NCBI GenBank assembly: GCA_024734495.1
Contig: JALMQS010000187.1
Coordinates: 8,047,055 to 8,111,054, forward strand
From: Forficula auricularia
Taxonomy: Eukaryota; Arthropoda; Insecta; Dermaptera; Forficulidae
Direction: 5' to 3'
Length of the DNA stretch: 64,000 nucleotides
This document shows positions 1 to 10,699 of this stretch, piece after piece. Made by a program: the position numbers and the translations under genes. Under the pieces are notes generated by a model. It ran no database searches and was not told the DNA's origin. It saw only the letters and a list, made by a program, of their open reading frames with translations. Each line of letters begins with the position of its first letter. The first letter of the stretch is position 1.

Positions 1-547
1 AAAATAATGTGAGGCAAAACACCAACAGGCCATTTTCCTTATCTAATGTTTCACCTTGAAAAGAGTTTAGGTAATTGTTAACGCATGTGAGCCTGCATAT
101 TGTCATTTATATTTTAAATATATTGAAGAATAATAGCCTTAGTCATTTCGTAATTATCAAGATAACATTCAAATGGAAGTAATATCTAATTTGCAAATGG
201 ATTAATTTTCTTACCTTGGTATTGGTATACCTAAGCCAAAAGTTGAACTTCTAAATTATGGTATATAATTTTTCTTAATTTTAAATAATAAAGATAAAAA
301 ATTTATTTAGCATATAAACTAGAGAAATAGTGGCAATAACCCTATAACTTAACAATTTAAATGGATATCAGTTTTTTAGATTAATAAAAATTTTCGATTT
401 TTTTTTTTTACTTTCGGCCTCTGAAATTTTTAATGTACAAATAGCAAATATATTTTATTTAAATTTCTTTGGAAATTGCGGGAGATTGTTTTCTACTAAA
501 TCCAAGCTGACATTGAATATTTTTATTACATGCCAGAATCATGGCCA

Positions 548-770
548 TAGGGGAGGGGCGGGGGGGGGGTGAAACCCTTCCCGGAATGTTGACATCGAAA
601 TTTTACAGGATATAAGTAAGATGTTTAATAAAAATATTACTCTGATAAAAAAAACAGAGAGGTCATGAATGTCTCCTACTCCTAGGAGTATATCCATACT
701 CTCCTAACCCTTCGGTGGGTAGCTGAACCCCCCACCCCCCTGAAATTTCTTTCTGGCTACGGTCTTGGCC
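548..770. repeat. Short MITE-like repeat, copy 1
   Basis: Shares the segments GGTCATG.ATGTC, TCCTAC.CCTAGGAGT and TTCTGGCTACGGTCTTG with 31208-31432. The ends (GGCCATAGGGG on the left, GGCTACGGTCTTGGCC on the right) are imperfect inverted repeats, suggesting a degenerate TIR element. Both copies carry G- or C-rich tracts near the ends. Confidence 0.45.
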
Positions 771-1574
771 AGGATGATTGTTTCAACACTTTTGGGAAAT
801 GAACCTGAGTGCCAAAAATGAAATCTGGGTGAGATGAGTCAGCCCCATGTGGTAGTCATTAGTCCGGATTGCATTTCTTGTATTTGGGATCACTTCTCGA
901 GGGGTGAATACAAACCTTCTGAAGTGTAATAAAACTTATTCATTACAACTCGGATCTAGTATAAGGTGATTATTTTTTTAATAAATTTTAAGTTTGCTGC
1001 AATTCGAATTTAAGTTAAAGTTTTTCCTGTAAATATTTAAATATGTAATAAAAGACGTTTCGATTTCTAATTTCGAATTGGTTTGATTATAGGTTTCTTA
1101 TGTATTTATAAGATTTGGGATCTATGTTATAACGATTCAATCTTTAGAGCGAGTCTGTCTTCTGGCATATGATCATAGAAATTTCGATTAACATAATATC
1201 ATTATATTCTTTTTACGGTTCTGTAGTATCTAGTGTTCGTCATATTCACTTGTCATTCCCTTGTAGTTCGTATAATTTATCACAAATGAAATTTCATATG
1301 ACTATGCTTTTAATATTAGCGATGTCTGCTGTGAAATTGTAAAATAAAAAAAATAAATATTAAATTAAGCAAAGTGCTGACGAAAACAAATTCGCGCACC
1401 CAAACTGAAAGGTAAATCATTGAATAAATCTTTTAAAATTTTATTAAAATTATTTGTTCTCCCGGCACGCTATATGTGTCTATGCCCCCCCCCCCCCCCC
1501 ACCAATAATTTTTTGGCCCCTTGATTTGAAAATCTGTAAAAATTCAAAAAAGAACATTAATACAAGTATTAGTT

Positions 1575-1690
1575 AATAAGTTGTTGTAGGGAAATAAGGG
1601 CAATAGCTTATGCAAGTATTTTTTATTTTATGCCAACGTTTTGTCAACTTTGTTGACTTCCTCAGGGCTCAAACAAATGAATTTCTTTGC
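1575..1690 (-). repeat. Solo arm of a foldback element (family B)
   Basis: Read on the minus strand it contains CCCTGAGGAAGTCAACAAAG followed by TTGACAAAACGTTGGC. This is the module found at the centre-proximal end of the B-family palindromes, with the stem GUCAAC/GUUGAC intact but GAAA changed to AAAA. The opposite arm is missing. Confidence 0.45.
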
Positions 1691-2599
1691 ATATTTGTCA
1701 TTATATAAATATTCATTCTTAATAAACACATATAGGCAAAGATTGAAAATATTTCCTATTTAAATCTCTATTTCTAGTGATGATTATAATTTTGGTCACT
1801 CCAAAGATGAAAAAAGCGGAACCCTTAATATGAGAATCCCGTAGTTTCGAAACTTAATATTTCAACTTTTAAATTCATTATATTAAATAAGTTCAATAGA
1901 TTCTAAGTATTATTTTATTATGGATTCAATTACTATTATAATGATAACTTTTTTTAATTTCTTAAGAAATTTCGAGTTTTAATTATATCCTTTATTTACT
2001 TTTTTCATGTTGATTTTTTGCTTCTACATGTCAATCTCTTTTCTCTAAATTGTTTAAAATAAACTTCAATTATTTCTGTAAAAAAAATTATATAAATTTA
2101 AATATAACATTTAAGAGTGGAGAAAAGATTTCCAAAATATGAATATTTCCCAAGCTTTTTAAAATGAATATTTTCAAAAATAAAAAAAGCGAAGATGCAA
2201 AAGATCTCTTTTTCTGAAGAGAAGCACTTAGTAGAGAAATTCAAGCAGTTAATAATGTGTGTTGTGATAGCAAAAAAAAAATTTCCAGCCAATTAAATTT
2301 ATTCTATGTGAAAATATTGTTAAATTTCATATTTTTCAATATATCGTAAAAATAAATATGATTTATCTATGTATAAGGAATGAGAGGGAATAAAGGTTCG
2401 GTTTAATTTTTCATAAAGAAAAAAAAATGTTTTAATTCAACAAAAAAATATATATGTATATATATTATAATATTTAAAATAAATTTACAAATAAATAAAA
2501 CATAATGAGATAATGAATAAGTTAAGTGCAAAATGATTAAAAAATGAACATATGAACAAAAAATAAATAGAAGTAATAATAAAAACAAAATATAATTTT

Positions 2600-2990
2600 T
2601 AGGAAATTGTGTTGATTAGGGGGAGGAAGGGCGGAGGGTGTCATTTGCCCAGATCACGAGGCATAAAATAGGCCAAATAAATAAGAAGGAAGAAGCCATG
2701 TTGAATCGCTGTGTTGTGGTTGAAGCGATCAATAAAACAGCCAGCTAGCCAGCGACAGCCCGGTTAGGTTAGAATCCACGTCCAAACATCAAACAGCAAT
2801 TGCCGAAACGCATACAAACTAGTTTCAACGAGAGGATCAGACTTGACGTCTTGCAGGACACAATTCAAACAAAAAAGTCATTGAAAGCACACACAGGCAG
2901 CGCGGTGGGTCATCATACAACACAAACATAACGCAATTTTTATATAATAAAGAATGATCACACGTTTAGACGAGCGTGAGTATTTTAGGG
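2600..2990 (-). other. Start of CPEB intron 1, less AT-rich than its surroundings
   Basis: This stretch directly follows the exon 1 donor. It has no coding potential that I recognise and no terminal repeats, but its composition is more balanced than the flanking transposon-rich DNA. It could hold an intronic regulatory element; nothing specific supports that. Confidence 0.3.
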
Positions 2991-2995
2991 CTTAC

Positions 2996-4000
2996 CGGGT
3001 ACGGGAGCAGGACCTCCCGATTTTCATCCATGTTGGTAATTTCGAATGTGGGCGGTTGAGTAAACAGACCCTTGCCAGGATAGGATGTACTTCGGCGGAA
3101 TTTAATTGGGGAAATAACCATTCCCGAATGTTGATGGTTAAAAGTAGGACTAGGTTTGCGATTGCCAAGATTTCCCATATTTCCCATCGTTTGAAGAGGG
3201 TTGAGATTAGGCACGGAGCGACCCCGATTCCACGGTGAGAGTCCTTGGATGTTAGCTTGATTTTGAGGTCCCGGCGACCAGGTATTTTGCTGTGGACTTG
3301 ACCATGACGTATACCCCTTATTTGTCATAAACATATTTTGAGGGTGATTCTGTTGCTGTATATGACGTGATAGATTATGTGGAAAATTGTGCGAGGCCGT
3401 AATTGCACGCCTCTGCGGCTGACCTTGCGATTGAGGTATACCAGCTGCTATTTGTGGGCCTAAACTAGTATTATACAAAGGGTTTGGGTTAGTAGGAAAA
3501 TTTTGAAATGCTAGAGTTCCATTTACACCAGGTACATTTAAACTGTGCAAAAGACCATCTTCGGCTATGGGTCCTGTCGACCATAGACTGGCAGTCGAAG
3601 TGTTAGTAGAATTGATCACATTTAGACTAGGCTCTGAAACATTAAATCCTGTCCCTAATTGAAGAGGTGTTGTCACGACAGGGCCTATTTGCACGTTTTC
3701 ATTGGCCCCTTTTTCACTGGGAACCCCATTTCCCAGATGTACAGTGTCTTCGTCTTTGCTTTTGGCTGCTGGCTCTGTGTTAACATCCGAATTAGGCGAA
3801 ATAGGCTGAGCTTGTGTCTTGACGGCTGACTTCTCAATTAATAGTTCATCTTGCATTGTTGAATGGGGATGTGATGTGATGGTATCTTGCACCGAAGTGG
3901 GAGTGTAGAACAACGATGTCGTGCTGGCGGAACTCGTAGGAAATTCGACAGGGGAGACCGACGTTACGCTAGAATTGACACTAAATTTATAATCCCCCAT
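2996..4000 (-). CDS. CPEB2-4/Orb2-type mRNA-binding protein, first coding exon
   Basis: CPEB proteins bind U-rich elements in mRNA 3'UTRs and control poly(A) length and translation in germ cells and neurons. This exon encodes 335 residues of the disordered N-terminal region: it starts MGDYKF, like vertebrate CPEB4 (MGDYGF), and carries GTLAFQNFP, QPQRRAI, TSWSSPQQ, TWSPGPQNQ and ISPIKFRRSTS, all recognisable CPEB2-4 N-terminal landmarks. The region is rich in N, Q, S, P and T. The start is fixed by an in-frame stop about 65 bases upstream and no other ATG between. The frame runs 9 codons past a donor (CCG|GTAAG, intron starting at 2995), so the exon ends in phase 0. The two RRMs and the zinc-binding C-terminus are not in the window and should lie at lower coordinates. 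Family assignment is firm; the exact paralogue is inferred. Confidence 0.88.
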
Positions 4001-4039
4001 TAGATCTTGATTCGTCGCGTGGTCGAATAGAATCTCGTC

Positions 4040-4300
4040 TATTGCGGGGGACTCGTGTTCGAGAACTCACTCACGGGGCTGCATCTAACCTGCCGTGGGT
4101 TACGAGTACTGCGCCGGCCACTACTGAGGCCTGCGTCGCCTAGAGGCCAGCAAAGGCTACGCCGTGGCTCGCCGTGTTTACTAAGCCAGCTGGCCTCCCA
4201 TTGGAGCATTGATCGTCCCGCGACGCCTCCCATTGGACGGCGCCTACACGCCCTATACACTACTTTTTACTTGCTGCCCTTGCCTAGGCGCGCCGAAAAT
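4040..4300 (-). promoter_or_regulatory. GC-rich promoter of the CPEB gene with two CCAAT boxes
   Basis: A short GC-rich, CpG-containing island in otherwise AT-rich DNA lies immediately 5' of the CPEB start codon. On the minus strand it contains TCCAATGGGAGGC twice, with CCAAT boxes at 4232-4236 and 4200-4204, 32 bp apart (about three helical turns). CCAAT boxes at this distance from a start are typical NF-Y sites. No clear TATA box was seen. A GTGAGT that could be a 5'UTR splice donor lies near 4066-4071. Promoter role is inferred from position and composition. Confidence 0.6.
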
Positions 4301-4850
4301 TAATTCTAAAACAAAAAATCGGTTTCACTCAGTTCATTTCATTTATTTTGATATTTAATTGGAATTTTAAAACTTTGTTTTTCCTGAACAAAACCTCACT
4401 AAGTAATGTGATAGTAATGGGGGAAATTTAAAATCTGCCGCTGGGTTATAAATTCAAGAGCGAAATTTATTAAAATATTAAATATATTAAACTTATAATA
4501 TCAGATAATTCTAAAAAGCTATCAATATAAAAAATATTAAATTTAATGAATTTAACTATAAACTCAACAGCAAACACAACCTGCCTGATATCCGATAATT
4601 AAGAGAAAAAAATGAATTAAAAAATATGTTTATGAATATATGATAAACAAATTTTCTAATGAAATTAATTAAGTAATCAAAATAATAATATATAATAATA
4701 AATGGAACTAATTCCGAGTTTCTGAGTAGTTTTTCCCTAGGTTAAAGAAATTATTAGTAAAATAATTTTCATCTTAAGTACTCATGCTTAGCTTAATTCT
4801 ATATATTTTTTTAAATTATTAAATAAAAGGGTTTTAAAGAGACAAATGGG
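4300..4850. other. AT-rich intergenic DNA, nothing recognised
   Basis: No exon, RNA gene or terminal repeat was seen between the CPEB promoter and the TIR element at 4853. Confidence 0.4.
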
Positions 4851-4852
4851 GG

Positions 4853-5008
4853 GGAGGGCGGAACGATCTTAGGCCAGGGGCCAGAGGGGTCAAAACTTGG
4901 AAAGTGATGTAGGCCTACCAGGGGGTCTGAGGGGTATGGAATACGTAAACAAATTCCCAGGGGGATCAGCTGACCCCCCTGACCCCACTGTTCCGCCGTC
5001 CCTGGGGC
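4853..5008. mobile_element. Small GC-rich element with inverted ends
   Basis: A GC-rich 155-bp block bounded by AGGGCGGAACGATC on the left and GTTCCGCCGTCCCTGGGGC on the right, which are imperfect inverted repeats. Probably a short non-autonomous DNA transposon; no clear target duplication was found. Confidence 0.35.
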
Positions 5009-5218
5009 AGATTTAAAGTTATACTTTGAAAGCTCAATAGCTCAAAGAGGGCGTCAAAATAAAATTTACAAAAAACATGTTAAAGAGAATAAAGAGATAA
5101 ACAAAACTTACTTTAAAATTTGTTTTCTTGACATTTAAAAATCATAGTCTGATTATTATTTTTTACTGTTAAAATTAAAAAAATGTATTGATCTGTCAAA
5201 CAGGCGTATAGTAAATAC

Positions 5219-5368
5219 CGAGGGGTGAACCGCGATTGGAATTAGGTGTACACCGTCTTTGGAATTACTTTGGAATTCATTAGATGATCTATTGTCGTCT
5301 ATTGTCTTCTACTTGGAAATGAAAGTGGAATTAGGTGTACACAATTTTAGGTCGCAGTTCACCACTCG
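5219..5368. mobile_element. hAT-type MITE, family D copy 1
   Basis: TIRs CGAGGGGTGAACCGCGA / TCGCAGTTCACCACTCG, with near-palindromic interior (GGAATTAGGTGTACAC at both ends). Flanked by an 8-bp duplication with one mismatch (gtaaatac 5211-5218, ataaatac 5369-5376). Eight-bp target duplications are characteristic of hAT elements. Confidence 0.8.
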
Positions 5369-5679
5369 ATAAATACTAATTTAAATGTTAAGGAATAAAT
5401 AAAAAATATCAGGGGGTGTTTATATATAAACTTTCTAGCCTTCCCATTGAGCCAAGTTCAATTCTAACTAAAAATAGAAATGTCATTAAATAAATATAAT
5501 TTAAAATCAGCTGAAAGTAATGGTAGGCAGCCCAGGGGTAGTGAAGAAACTTAAAAATTATCACATATCTTAAGGTTAAGGACCCAACTTTTATACAGGA
5601 CACAAATTAATTGAAGAAAAAAATATCGTAAAGAAAAGAAAGTTTTTATTCATTGAAACAATCATACACTATAATATGA

Positions 5680-5770
5680 TAAATGCATAGTAAAAACATT
5701 TGTAGAATTTTATATTGTAATTATGTTAACATGGCTATTAATTTTTATTTAAATGAGTACTTTTCCATCG
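5680..5770. repeat. Segment duplicated at 7054-7139, copy 1
   Basis: About 85 bp, from GCATAGTAAAAACATTTG to GAGTACTTTTCCAT, recurs almost identically at 7054-7139. Together with the 6560/7143 pair this marks a local duplication flanking the NUMT. Confidence 0.8.
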
Positions 5771-5829
5771 AATGAATATTTTTTGTCAATGTATTATCTC
5801 TAGAGAAACAAGAATAAAACCTATTTTGT

Positions 5830-6490
5830 ACAAAAAAAAAAAACGAGACAGGAATACATCAAAATTAACCAAGTAAACCTAGAAGGAGTTAAGGAATTTC
5901 GCTACCTAGGAAATAAAATAACATGGGATGGGAGGAGCGAAAACGAAATGAAATCAAGTATTGCCCAAGCAAAAATGGGGTTTAATTCAAAAACAAAAAC
6001 TACTATGCTCCTCCTCAATCAGCTTAGAAAACAGGAAGATGCTATTGAAGACATATGTATGGAGCATAGCCATGTACGGGTGTGAAACCTGGACAATTAG
6101 AGAAGAGGAGAGAAAGAGATTAGAGGCCTTCGAAATGTGCTGCTAGAGAAGAATGATGAATATCAAATGGATGGATAGAATTACAAATGAAGAGTTTCTT
6201 GGAAGAATCGGAGAAAGAAGAACCCTGTGGAAGAGTCTGAAGAAGAGAAGAGGTCAGATGATGGGGCACACACTGAGACATGGGGGACTGCTTAGGGATA
6301 TCTTGGAGGGGGAGGTGGGAAAGAAAATGGGAAGGGGAAGGCCCAGATCAGAATATTTCAACCAAATAATTGGGGTATGGGATGCCAGACATTTAGAGAG
6401 GTCAAACATCTAGCGAGGGGACAGAACCGAGTGGAGACGGGTGGTTGCGTCAAACCAATCTTAGGCCTGTATACTCAATGATGATGATGA
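5830..6490 (+). pseudogene. LINE (RTE/CR1-like) ORF2 C-terminal fragment
   Basis: Two reading frames, joined by stops and a shift, give the end of a non-LTR reverse transcriptase: YLGNKITWDG, MYGCETWTIREEER, RLEAFEMCCWRRM, WMDRITNEE, MGHTLRHGGLLRDILEG, GRPRSEYFNQI. The YGCETW and RRM...W..R.tNeE motifs are typical of this region. The 3' end is an ATG microsatellite (6477-6494). It is 5'-truncated and broken by stops, so non-functional. A related 3' tail occurs at 27075-27130. Confidence 0.85.
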
Positions 6491-6559
6491 TGATGTATAT
6501 CTCTTAACAACATATTGGAAATATCTGAACAAGGAATGTCTTCATTTTGAATTTATCTA

Positions 6560-6800
6560 TATACCTATTCTAGATCGAATACAGAGATTTACAGATTAGT
6601 CTTCAAATATCGAAAAAGAGAACACTTTTCGAGGCAGGACAGAGGTTACAAAAGAAGGACTGTCCTCCCTAAAGGAGGTCGATTGGTCACTTTACATATC
6701 CAAATAAGGTTGTAATTTATTTGATTCTCATTCCTCCTTTCCTTTTAAGCCGGCGTTTCGGAGGATTCTTCCCTCCTTCAGGGTTTCAAAGGGTCAATGA
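6560..6800 (-). repeat. Foldback-family C fragment, duplicated at 7143
   Basis: Shares CTAGATCGA.AACAGAGATT, GACTGTCCTCCCTAAA and GGCGTTTCGGAGGATTC with 7143-7345. On the minus strand it contains CCCTGAAGGAGGGAAGAATC then CTCCGAAACGCC, a degenerate form of the hairpin module with GCC in place of GUC. Confidence 0.6.
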
Positions 6801-6802
6801 AG

Positions 6803-7045
6803 GAAACATAATTTCCTGCACACATAAACAAAAGAGCCTTGAACAAATCATGTGTGATTAAATGGAAAAAGGCTAATTCAGGGAATCCCAACCCGAGGAT
6901 TGCCATCATCAACCCCAGCTGTCTTAAGGTGGACAACGCAATAATTTTCTTTAACTCCATTTCAAAATTTGCCCCCAACCCAGCTATAAACATAGTCAAA
7001 CAAGCAATTAAAAGAAGTCCTTTGGCTCTTGTTTGCCCCACTCTA
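6803..7045 (-). pseudogene. NUMT: nuclear copy of mitochondrial ND5 fragment
   Basis: The minus-strand reading GLGANFEMELKKIIALSTL, RQLGLMMAILG, LAFFHLITHDLFKALLF and MCAGN is the conserved core of NADH dehydrogenase subunit 5, a membrane subunit of complex I. About 80 codons are present, without stops in the standard code. At the position where ND5 has Met (MFMAGLG) the codon is ATA, Met in invertebrate mitochondria and Ile here, which supports mitochondrial origin. A conserved Trp position is GGA. No start, stop or promoter. It lies between two copies of duplicated nuclear repeat sequence, so it is a nuclear insertion and not an assembly of mtDNA. Confidence 0.88.
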
Positions 7046-7142
7046 TGATAAATAATGCATAGTAAAAACATTTGTAGAATTTTATATTGTAATTATGTTA
7101 ACATGGCTATTAATTTTTATTTAAATGAGTACTTTTCCATAC

Positions 7143-7442
7143 CCAATCTAGATCGAAAACAGAGATTTACAGATTAGTCTTCAAATATCGAAAAGGAGGA
7201 CATGTTGGAGAATACTTTTCGAGGGAGGACATAGGACTGTCCTCCCTAAAGAAGGTCGATTGGTCACCTTACATATCCAAATAAGGTGTAATTTATTATT
7301 ATTGTCATTCCTCCATTCCTTTTAAACCGGCGTTTCGGAGGATTCTCAGCAGTTTAAAAAATTTCAAACACTGCTCAGAGAGGAAGGAAGTATCTTGTTT
7401 CTTTCCTTCATTGACCTTTTGAAACCCTGAAGGAGGGAAGAA
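7143..7442. repeat. Foldback-family C fragment with duplicated segment, copy 2
   Basis: Second copy of the 6560-6790 segment, followed by an inverted stretch: GGCGTTTCGGAGGATTC at 7330 faces CCTTTTGAAACCCTGAAGG near 7418. Truncated foldback of the C family. Confidence 0.55.
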
Positions 7443-7870
7443 TTTTTTTATAATGATATTGATAAAAGAAGAAGTTGCACCAAGAAGGTACAACCTCTGT
7501 AGTCCGCGGAGAGATTTGGGAATTGGGTAGGAGTCGAAGGTATCTGTGGATGCTGGTCTTGAAAGATTGAAGGTTATAAGTTGCTGGAAAGACGGTCGGG
7601 GGAAGCGAGTTCCAATCTCTAGATGTCATAGGGATAAATGAATTGGCGAATGCGTTTGTTCGATTAGTATCCAGTTTGAAGCGCGTAGGGGTGTTGAATC
7701 TTAGAAAATCGTGTATTTCCCGCAAATGAAGCCTTTGGTGGGATTATCGATTTTATTTCGTCAGAGCAAAAGCCATGGTAATATCTATAAAAAACAGAAA
7801 GGGCGGAGACAGATCTACAATGGGCTAGGGAGTCGAGATTGTCAGTTTGAAAACTACGAAACGTCAGTTT
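7408..7870 (-). pseudogene. LINE ORF2 C-terminal fragment (CR1/Jockey-like)
   Basis: The minus-strand reading NAFANSFIPMTSRDWNSLPP, TVFPATYNLQSFKTSIHRYL matches the conserved end of ORF2 in CR1/Jockey-type retrotransposons (F.PRTS..WN.LP...F......FK..). A related, frame-broken copy is at 21716-21960. Truncated at both ends. Confidence 0.8.
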
Positions 7871-8595
7871 AAAAGGAAAGACGGGAATGACAGTCCAATA
7901 AATACATCTTATTTGGATAAGTGATAATTTTTAATTTTCTTCATTACCCTATAGCTGCCTTCCATTACTTTCAGCTGATAATTCTACTAGGTAGTCCATC
8001 TCTTTCCAAAGAGAAAATTTCGTTCAAATATATAAGTAATTTAAAATAATAAAATAGTTTATACCTTTTCATTATGAAATCCGTATTTATAATGTAATTT
8101 TTAAAATGTGGTCGAAATATATAAAAGGATTTTTTGAAAAAATTGTCTATTTTAATTCTGAAAATTATCAAAAATGTTATCAATCAAAAATTTCAATCAA
8201 GTAACTGATATTAATTTTAACTTTATTTTTAGAACGTCTTTTTTTTCACTAAATATTGTTGATCTAATTAGAATTATATGAATAGTAAAATAAGGGAAAT
8301 TAGAAAATTAATTAAAATTTCCCATGCTTCAGAGTGTTTTTAAAGCTTTGACAGATGCGGGAAAAATACTTTGGCGCAATTATTCAAAAGGCCTCCACAG
8401 GTTTCTTCGGCTCCAAAGTCCAAATTAAGAAATTCCCCTTTTTGCTTTTTGGATCATTTGTTACTGTTTTAAGATTTCTTCCCTCTTAAAATTAAAAGAA
8501 AATCTCATGTTTATTCTAAGAGAGAAAACTAGAAATAAAAAAATCAATTAGATGTGACAAATCAGAGGAAAATAGGAACAATTAAACAGTGTTAA
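7870..8595. other. AT-rich intergenic DNA, nothing recognised
   Basis: No exon, RNA gene or clear transposon ends were seen. Confidence 0.4.
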
Positions 8596-8665
8596 AACAT
8601 GCGATCAGTTGCGACGTTTCACCAATTTATTATGGCTTCATCAGGCTCTATACAAAAAATAAATA
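8596..8665 (-). repeat. Foldback-arm fragment with CTGATGA-hairpin-GAAACGTC module
   Basis: Minus strand: GAGCCTGATGAAGCCATAAT, then AAATTGGTGAAACGTCGC. The stem GCCA/UGGU is unlike that of any other family here but occupies the same position between CUGAUGA+A and GAAACGUC. Only two bases of the outer arms can pair. Confidence 0.5.
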
Positions 8666-8726
8666 CAAATGAATCATTCACAATCATCAAAATCTACCCA
8701 GACAATATAATATTAAGTGGATATCG

Positions 8727-8990
8727 ATGAGGTAGTCCAAAAAAGAAGAAGATAATTTACACTATCTTTTTATTCATAAAACCGACGTTTCGGAGGCTAT
8801 TCCCTCCTTCTTCAGGGTTTTGAAAAGTCATTGAAGGAAATCCAATGCGACATTCCCCTCTGTCTCCTTGGATTTCCTTCACTGACTTTTCAAAAACCGA
8901 AGAAGGAGCGATAGGAACGTCGGTTTTATGAATAAAAAGATAGAAAAAGTGTAAATTATCTTCTTCTTTTTTGGACTGCCTCCTCACATT
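8727..8990. repeat. Foldback element, family C (complete)
   Basis: Inverted repeat with GCAGTCCAAAAAAGAAGAAG-type outer sequence facing CTTCTTTTTTGGACTGCC. On the minus strand the left arm has AAAACC, CTGAAGA, A, stem GGAGG/CCTCC, GAAACGTC, GGTTTT (8778-8821); the right arm has a deleted version. No coding capacity. Confidence 0.75.
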
Positions 8991-9109
8991 CGCTTATCAG
9001 TCCGTCTCCAAAAATTACTCCAATCTTATAATATAATATAATTACCTTGATCAAATTTATAAATAATGGAACTGAATAACAATAATAATAAAAAAATCAA
9101 TATTTTGGC

Positions 9110-9300
9110 CAGTGTATGAAGGACAGACCTTGAATTTCTGGGGCCCTGGGCTAACACTACTTGGGGCCCTACCTAATTAATCAAACTAATTGACATTTTG
9201 TCAAAAAACTGTTTTCTATAATGATGTATACGGTATAGAAAAAAAATTAGGACAATAAAATATTTTTTTTTTCACGACCGGGTGTAGAAGTTAGTTTCTG
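9110..9300. repeat. Dispersed repeat, shared with 31560-31790
   Basis: Shares GAGCTAACACTA.TTGGGG-type sequence, CCTAATTAATCAAACTAATT and TTTTCTATAATGATGTAT with 31560-31790. Likely a degenerate transposon; ends not resolved. Confidence 0.45.
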
Positions 9301-9594
9301 TGACATCAAAGTAAGGATAGAAATGTCACATTATTTCCCGTGGGAAAGAATTATGTTAATACAAATGAAAAGCAAAATTTGAAAAGTTGTTTATTTATTT
9401 ATATTAATTAGAAAATTGATTCTTTTGAAATTAGTATTATTTTTTCTTTTGAGTGAACATAACACAAGTATTGAACCCAGTGATTCCATCTTTGGCTGAT
9501 ACCTCCTCCTTCATCTAGTATAGTTTCATCACAGCCACGAACTCTTACAATATTACAATAACACAGGTAATATTAAAAAAATAAAAAAAGTGTT

Positions 9595-9765
9595 GGGGGT
9601 CGGGTAAGCTAGGGGTTAACCAAGTGGACCCGGGTTCGAATCCGATTCGAGACATCCGACTAAAACCTGACCCCGGGGAGGGGGGAGGTAGAGACAAATT
9701 AAAAAAAATAATAATTAGTATCGTAAATTGGCTTATGGCTAGAAAGGCCGAAAAGCCAAAAAAAA
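9595..9765 (+). mobile_element. tRNA-derived SINE, family 2 copy 1
   Basis: The head has a B-box-like GGGTTCGAATCC. The body ends GTATCGTAAATTGGCTTATG, GCTAGAAAGGCCGAAAAGCC and an A-run. Other copies are at 38302-38484 (minus) and 10999-11084 (3' part only). Part of the A-box region is deleted relative to the 38.3-kb copy. Confidence 0.75.
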
Positions 9766-9793
9766 TTAGAAAATTACAATTGGAACAATCATT

Positions 9794-10081
9794 CTTCTTC
9801 TTATAGTGCCATGCCTGAACGGGCGTCGGCACCTCTCCACATATACCTGTGTTGAGTGTGTTTAGCAGTTTTACACAGATATACGGGACCTACTTTTTAA
9901 AGCCGGTTCCGAACGGCTAGTTTGGAGAGGTTGTCTAGGCAATTTTACTCTTGGTAGTTTGCCATTGCTTTCCAACAGAATGTGACTGCAAATATCTGCC
10001 GAGACTCAGTCTCGAACCAGCTTACTTCAGGACAGCGGCCCGACACTCTGACCACTGACCCACAGTTGCCCGAACTGACCA
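9794..10081 (-). mobile_element. tRNA-derived SINE, family 3
   Basis: Flanked by a perfect 11-bp duplication GAACAATCATT (9783-9793 and 10082-10092). On the minus strand the head contains GGTCAGTGGTCAGAGTG and a B-box-like GGTTCGAGAC. The body has GGAAAGCAATGGCAAACTAC and the end is a GAA microsatellite. No other copy in the window. Confidence 0.75.
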
Positions 10082-10099
10082 GAACAATCATTAAAAGTC

Positions 10100-10690
10100 A
10101 TTTTTGGCAGTAAATTTGTATTTACTTCTTCAGTCGCCAGCTCTTGAGCTCACTACTTCCTTTACACCAAGTTGCTTGAGCTTCCTGTATCATTTATTGG
10201 AAGAGATGCTTGAGCTCGTTTCAGTATCTATTTTGGTGAACCTTTCACCATTCGATAAATTTGTTATAGACTCCATTAGGTATATAACTCTCTAGACTAT
10301 GAAAAATTAATGTGTCAATATTTTGCAGCAATATTCTGCAGCCCAAAAAGCTCATATATAGAACCGCTCCTGGTACTTATGGAGTAAAGCCAAAGTTTGT
10401 CTTATAGAGATAGAGTTGCATCTCTCATAATCAAGCAATGAGTGAAATAAGACGAATGAGATTGGGTTCTCTGTAATAAATCAACAAGGTCTTGGGAAAG
10501 TAATCCATCCAGAAGAACCAACAACATAATGTTCAACTAACAATGTCAAAAACTATATAGGAATGGGTTACATGAGAGTTTGCTGAAATAGGATGTAAAA
10601 CTAATACTTACGACCATGGGCGTACCCAGCTTAGGGAGGGGGGGATCAAGAGGAAACTGCGGAAATAAATAAATAAATAACAAAAAAGAA
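10100..10690. other. Intergenic DNA, nothing recognised
   Basis: No exon or transposon ends were resolved; a short G-tract and TAAA repeat lie near 10630-10680. Confidence 0.35.
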
Positions 10691-10699
10691 TGAATTATA

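Larger units (their letters stand above)
1..2600. other. AT-rich intronic or intergenic DNA without recognisable gene
   Basis: No coding exon was seen on either strand. The stretch contains one copy of a short repeat family at 548-770, one foldback arm near 1575-1690, a C-tract at about 1486-1500 and simple AT-rich sequence. The CPEB gene probably continues through it as an intron. Confidence 0.5.

Noticed and set aside
4055..4303. Open frames on both strands in the GC-rich CPEB upstream region
   Set aside because: Composition effect of the GC island; no family resemblance, and the region is better explained as promoter/5'UTR.
5219..5368. CRISPR-like or regulatory palindrome
   Set aside because: TIRs, 8-bp target duplications and four dispersed copies identify it as a MITE.
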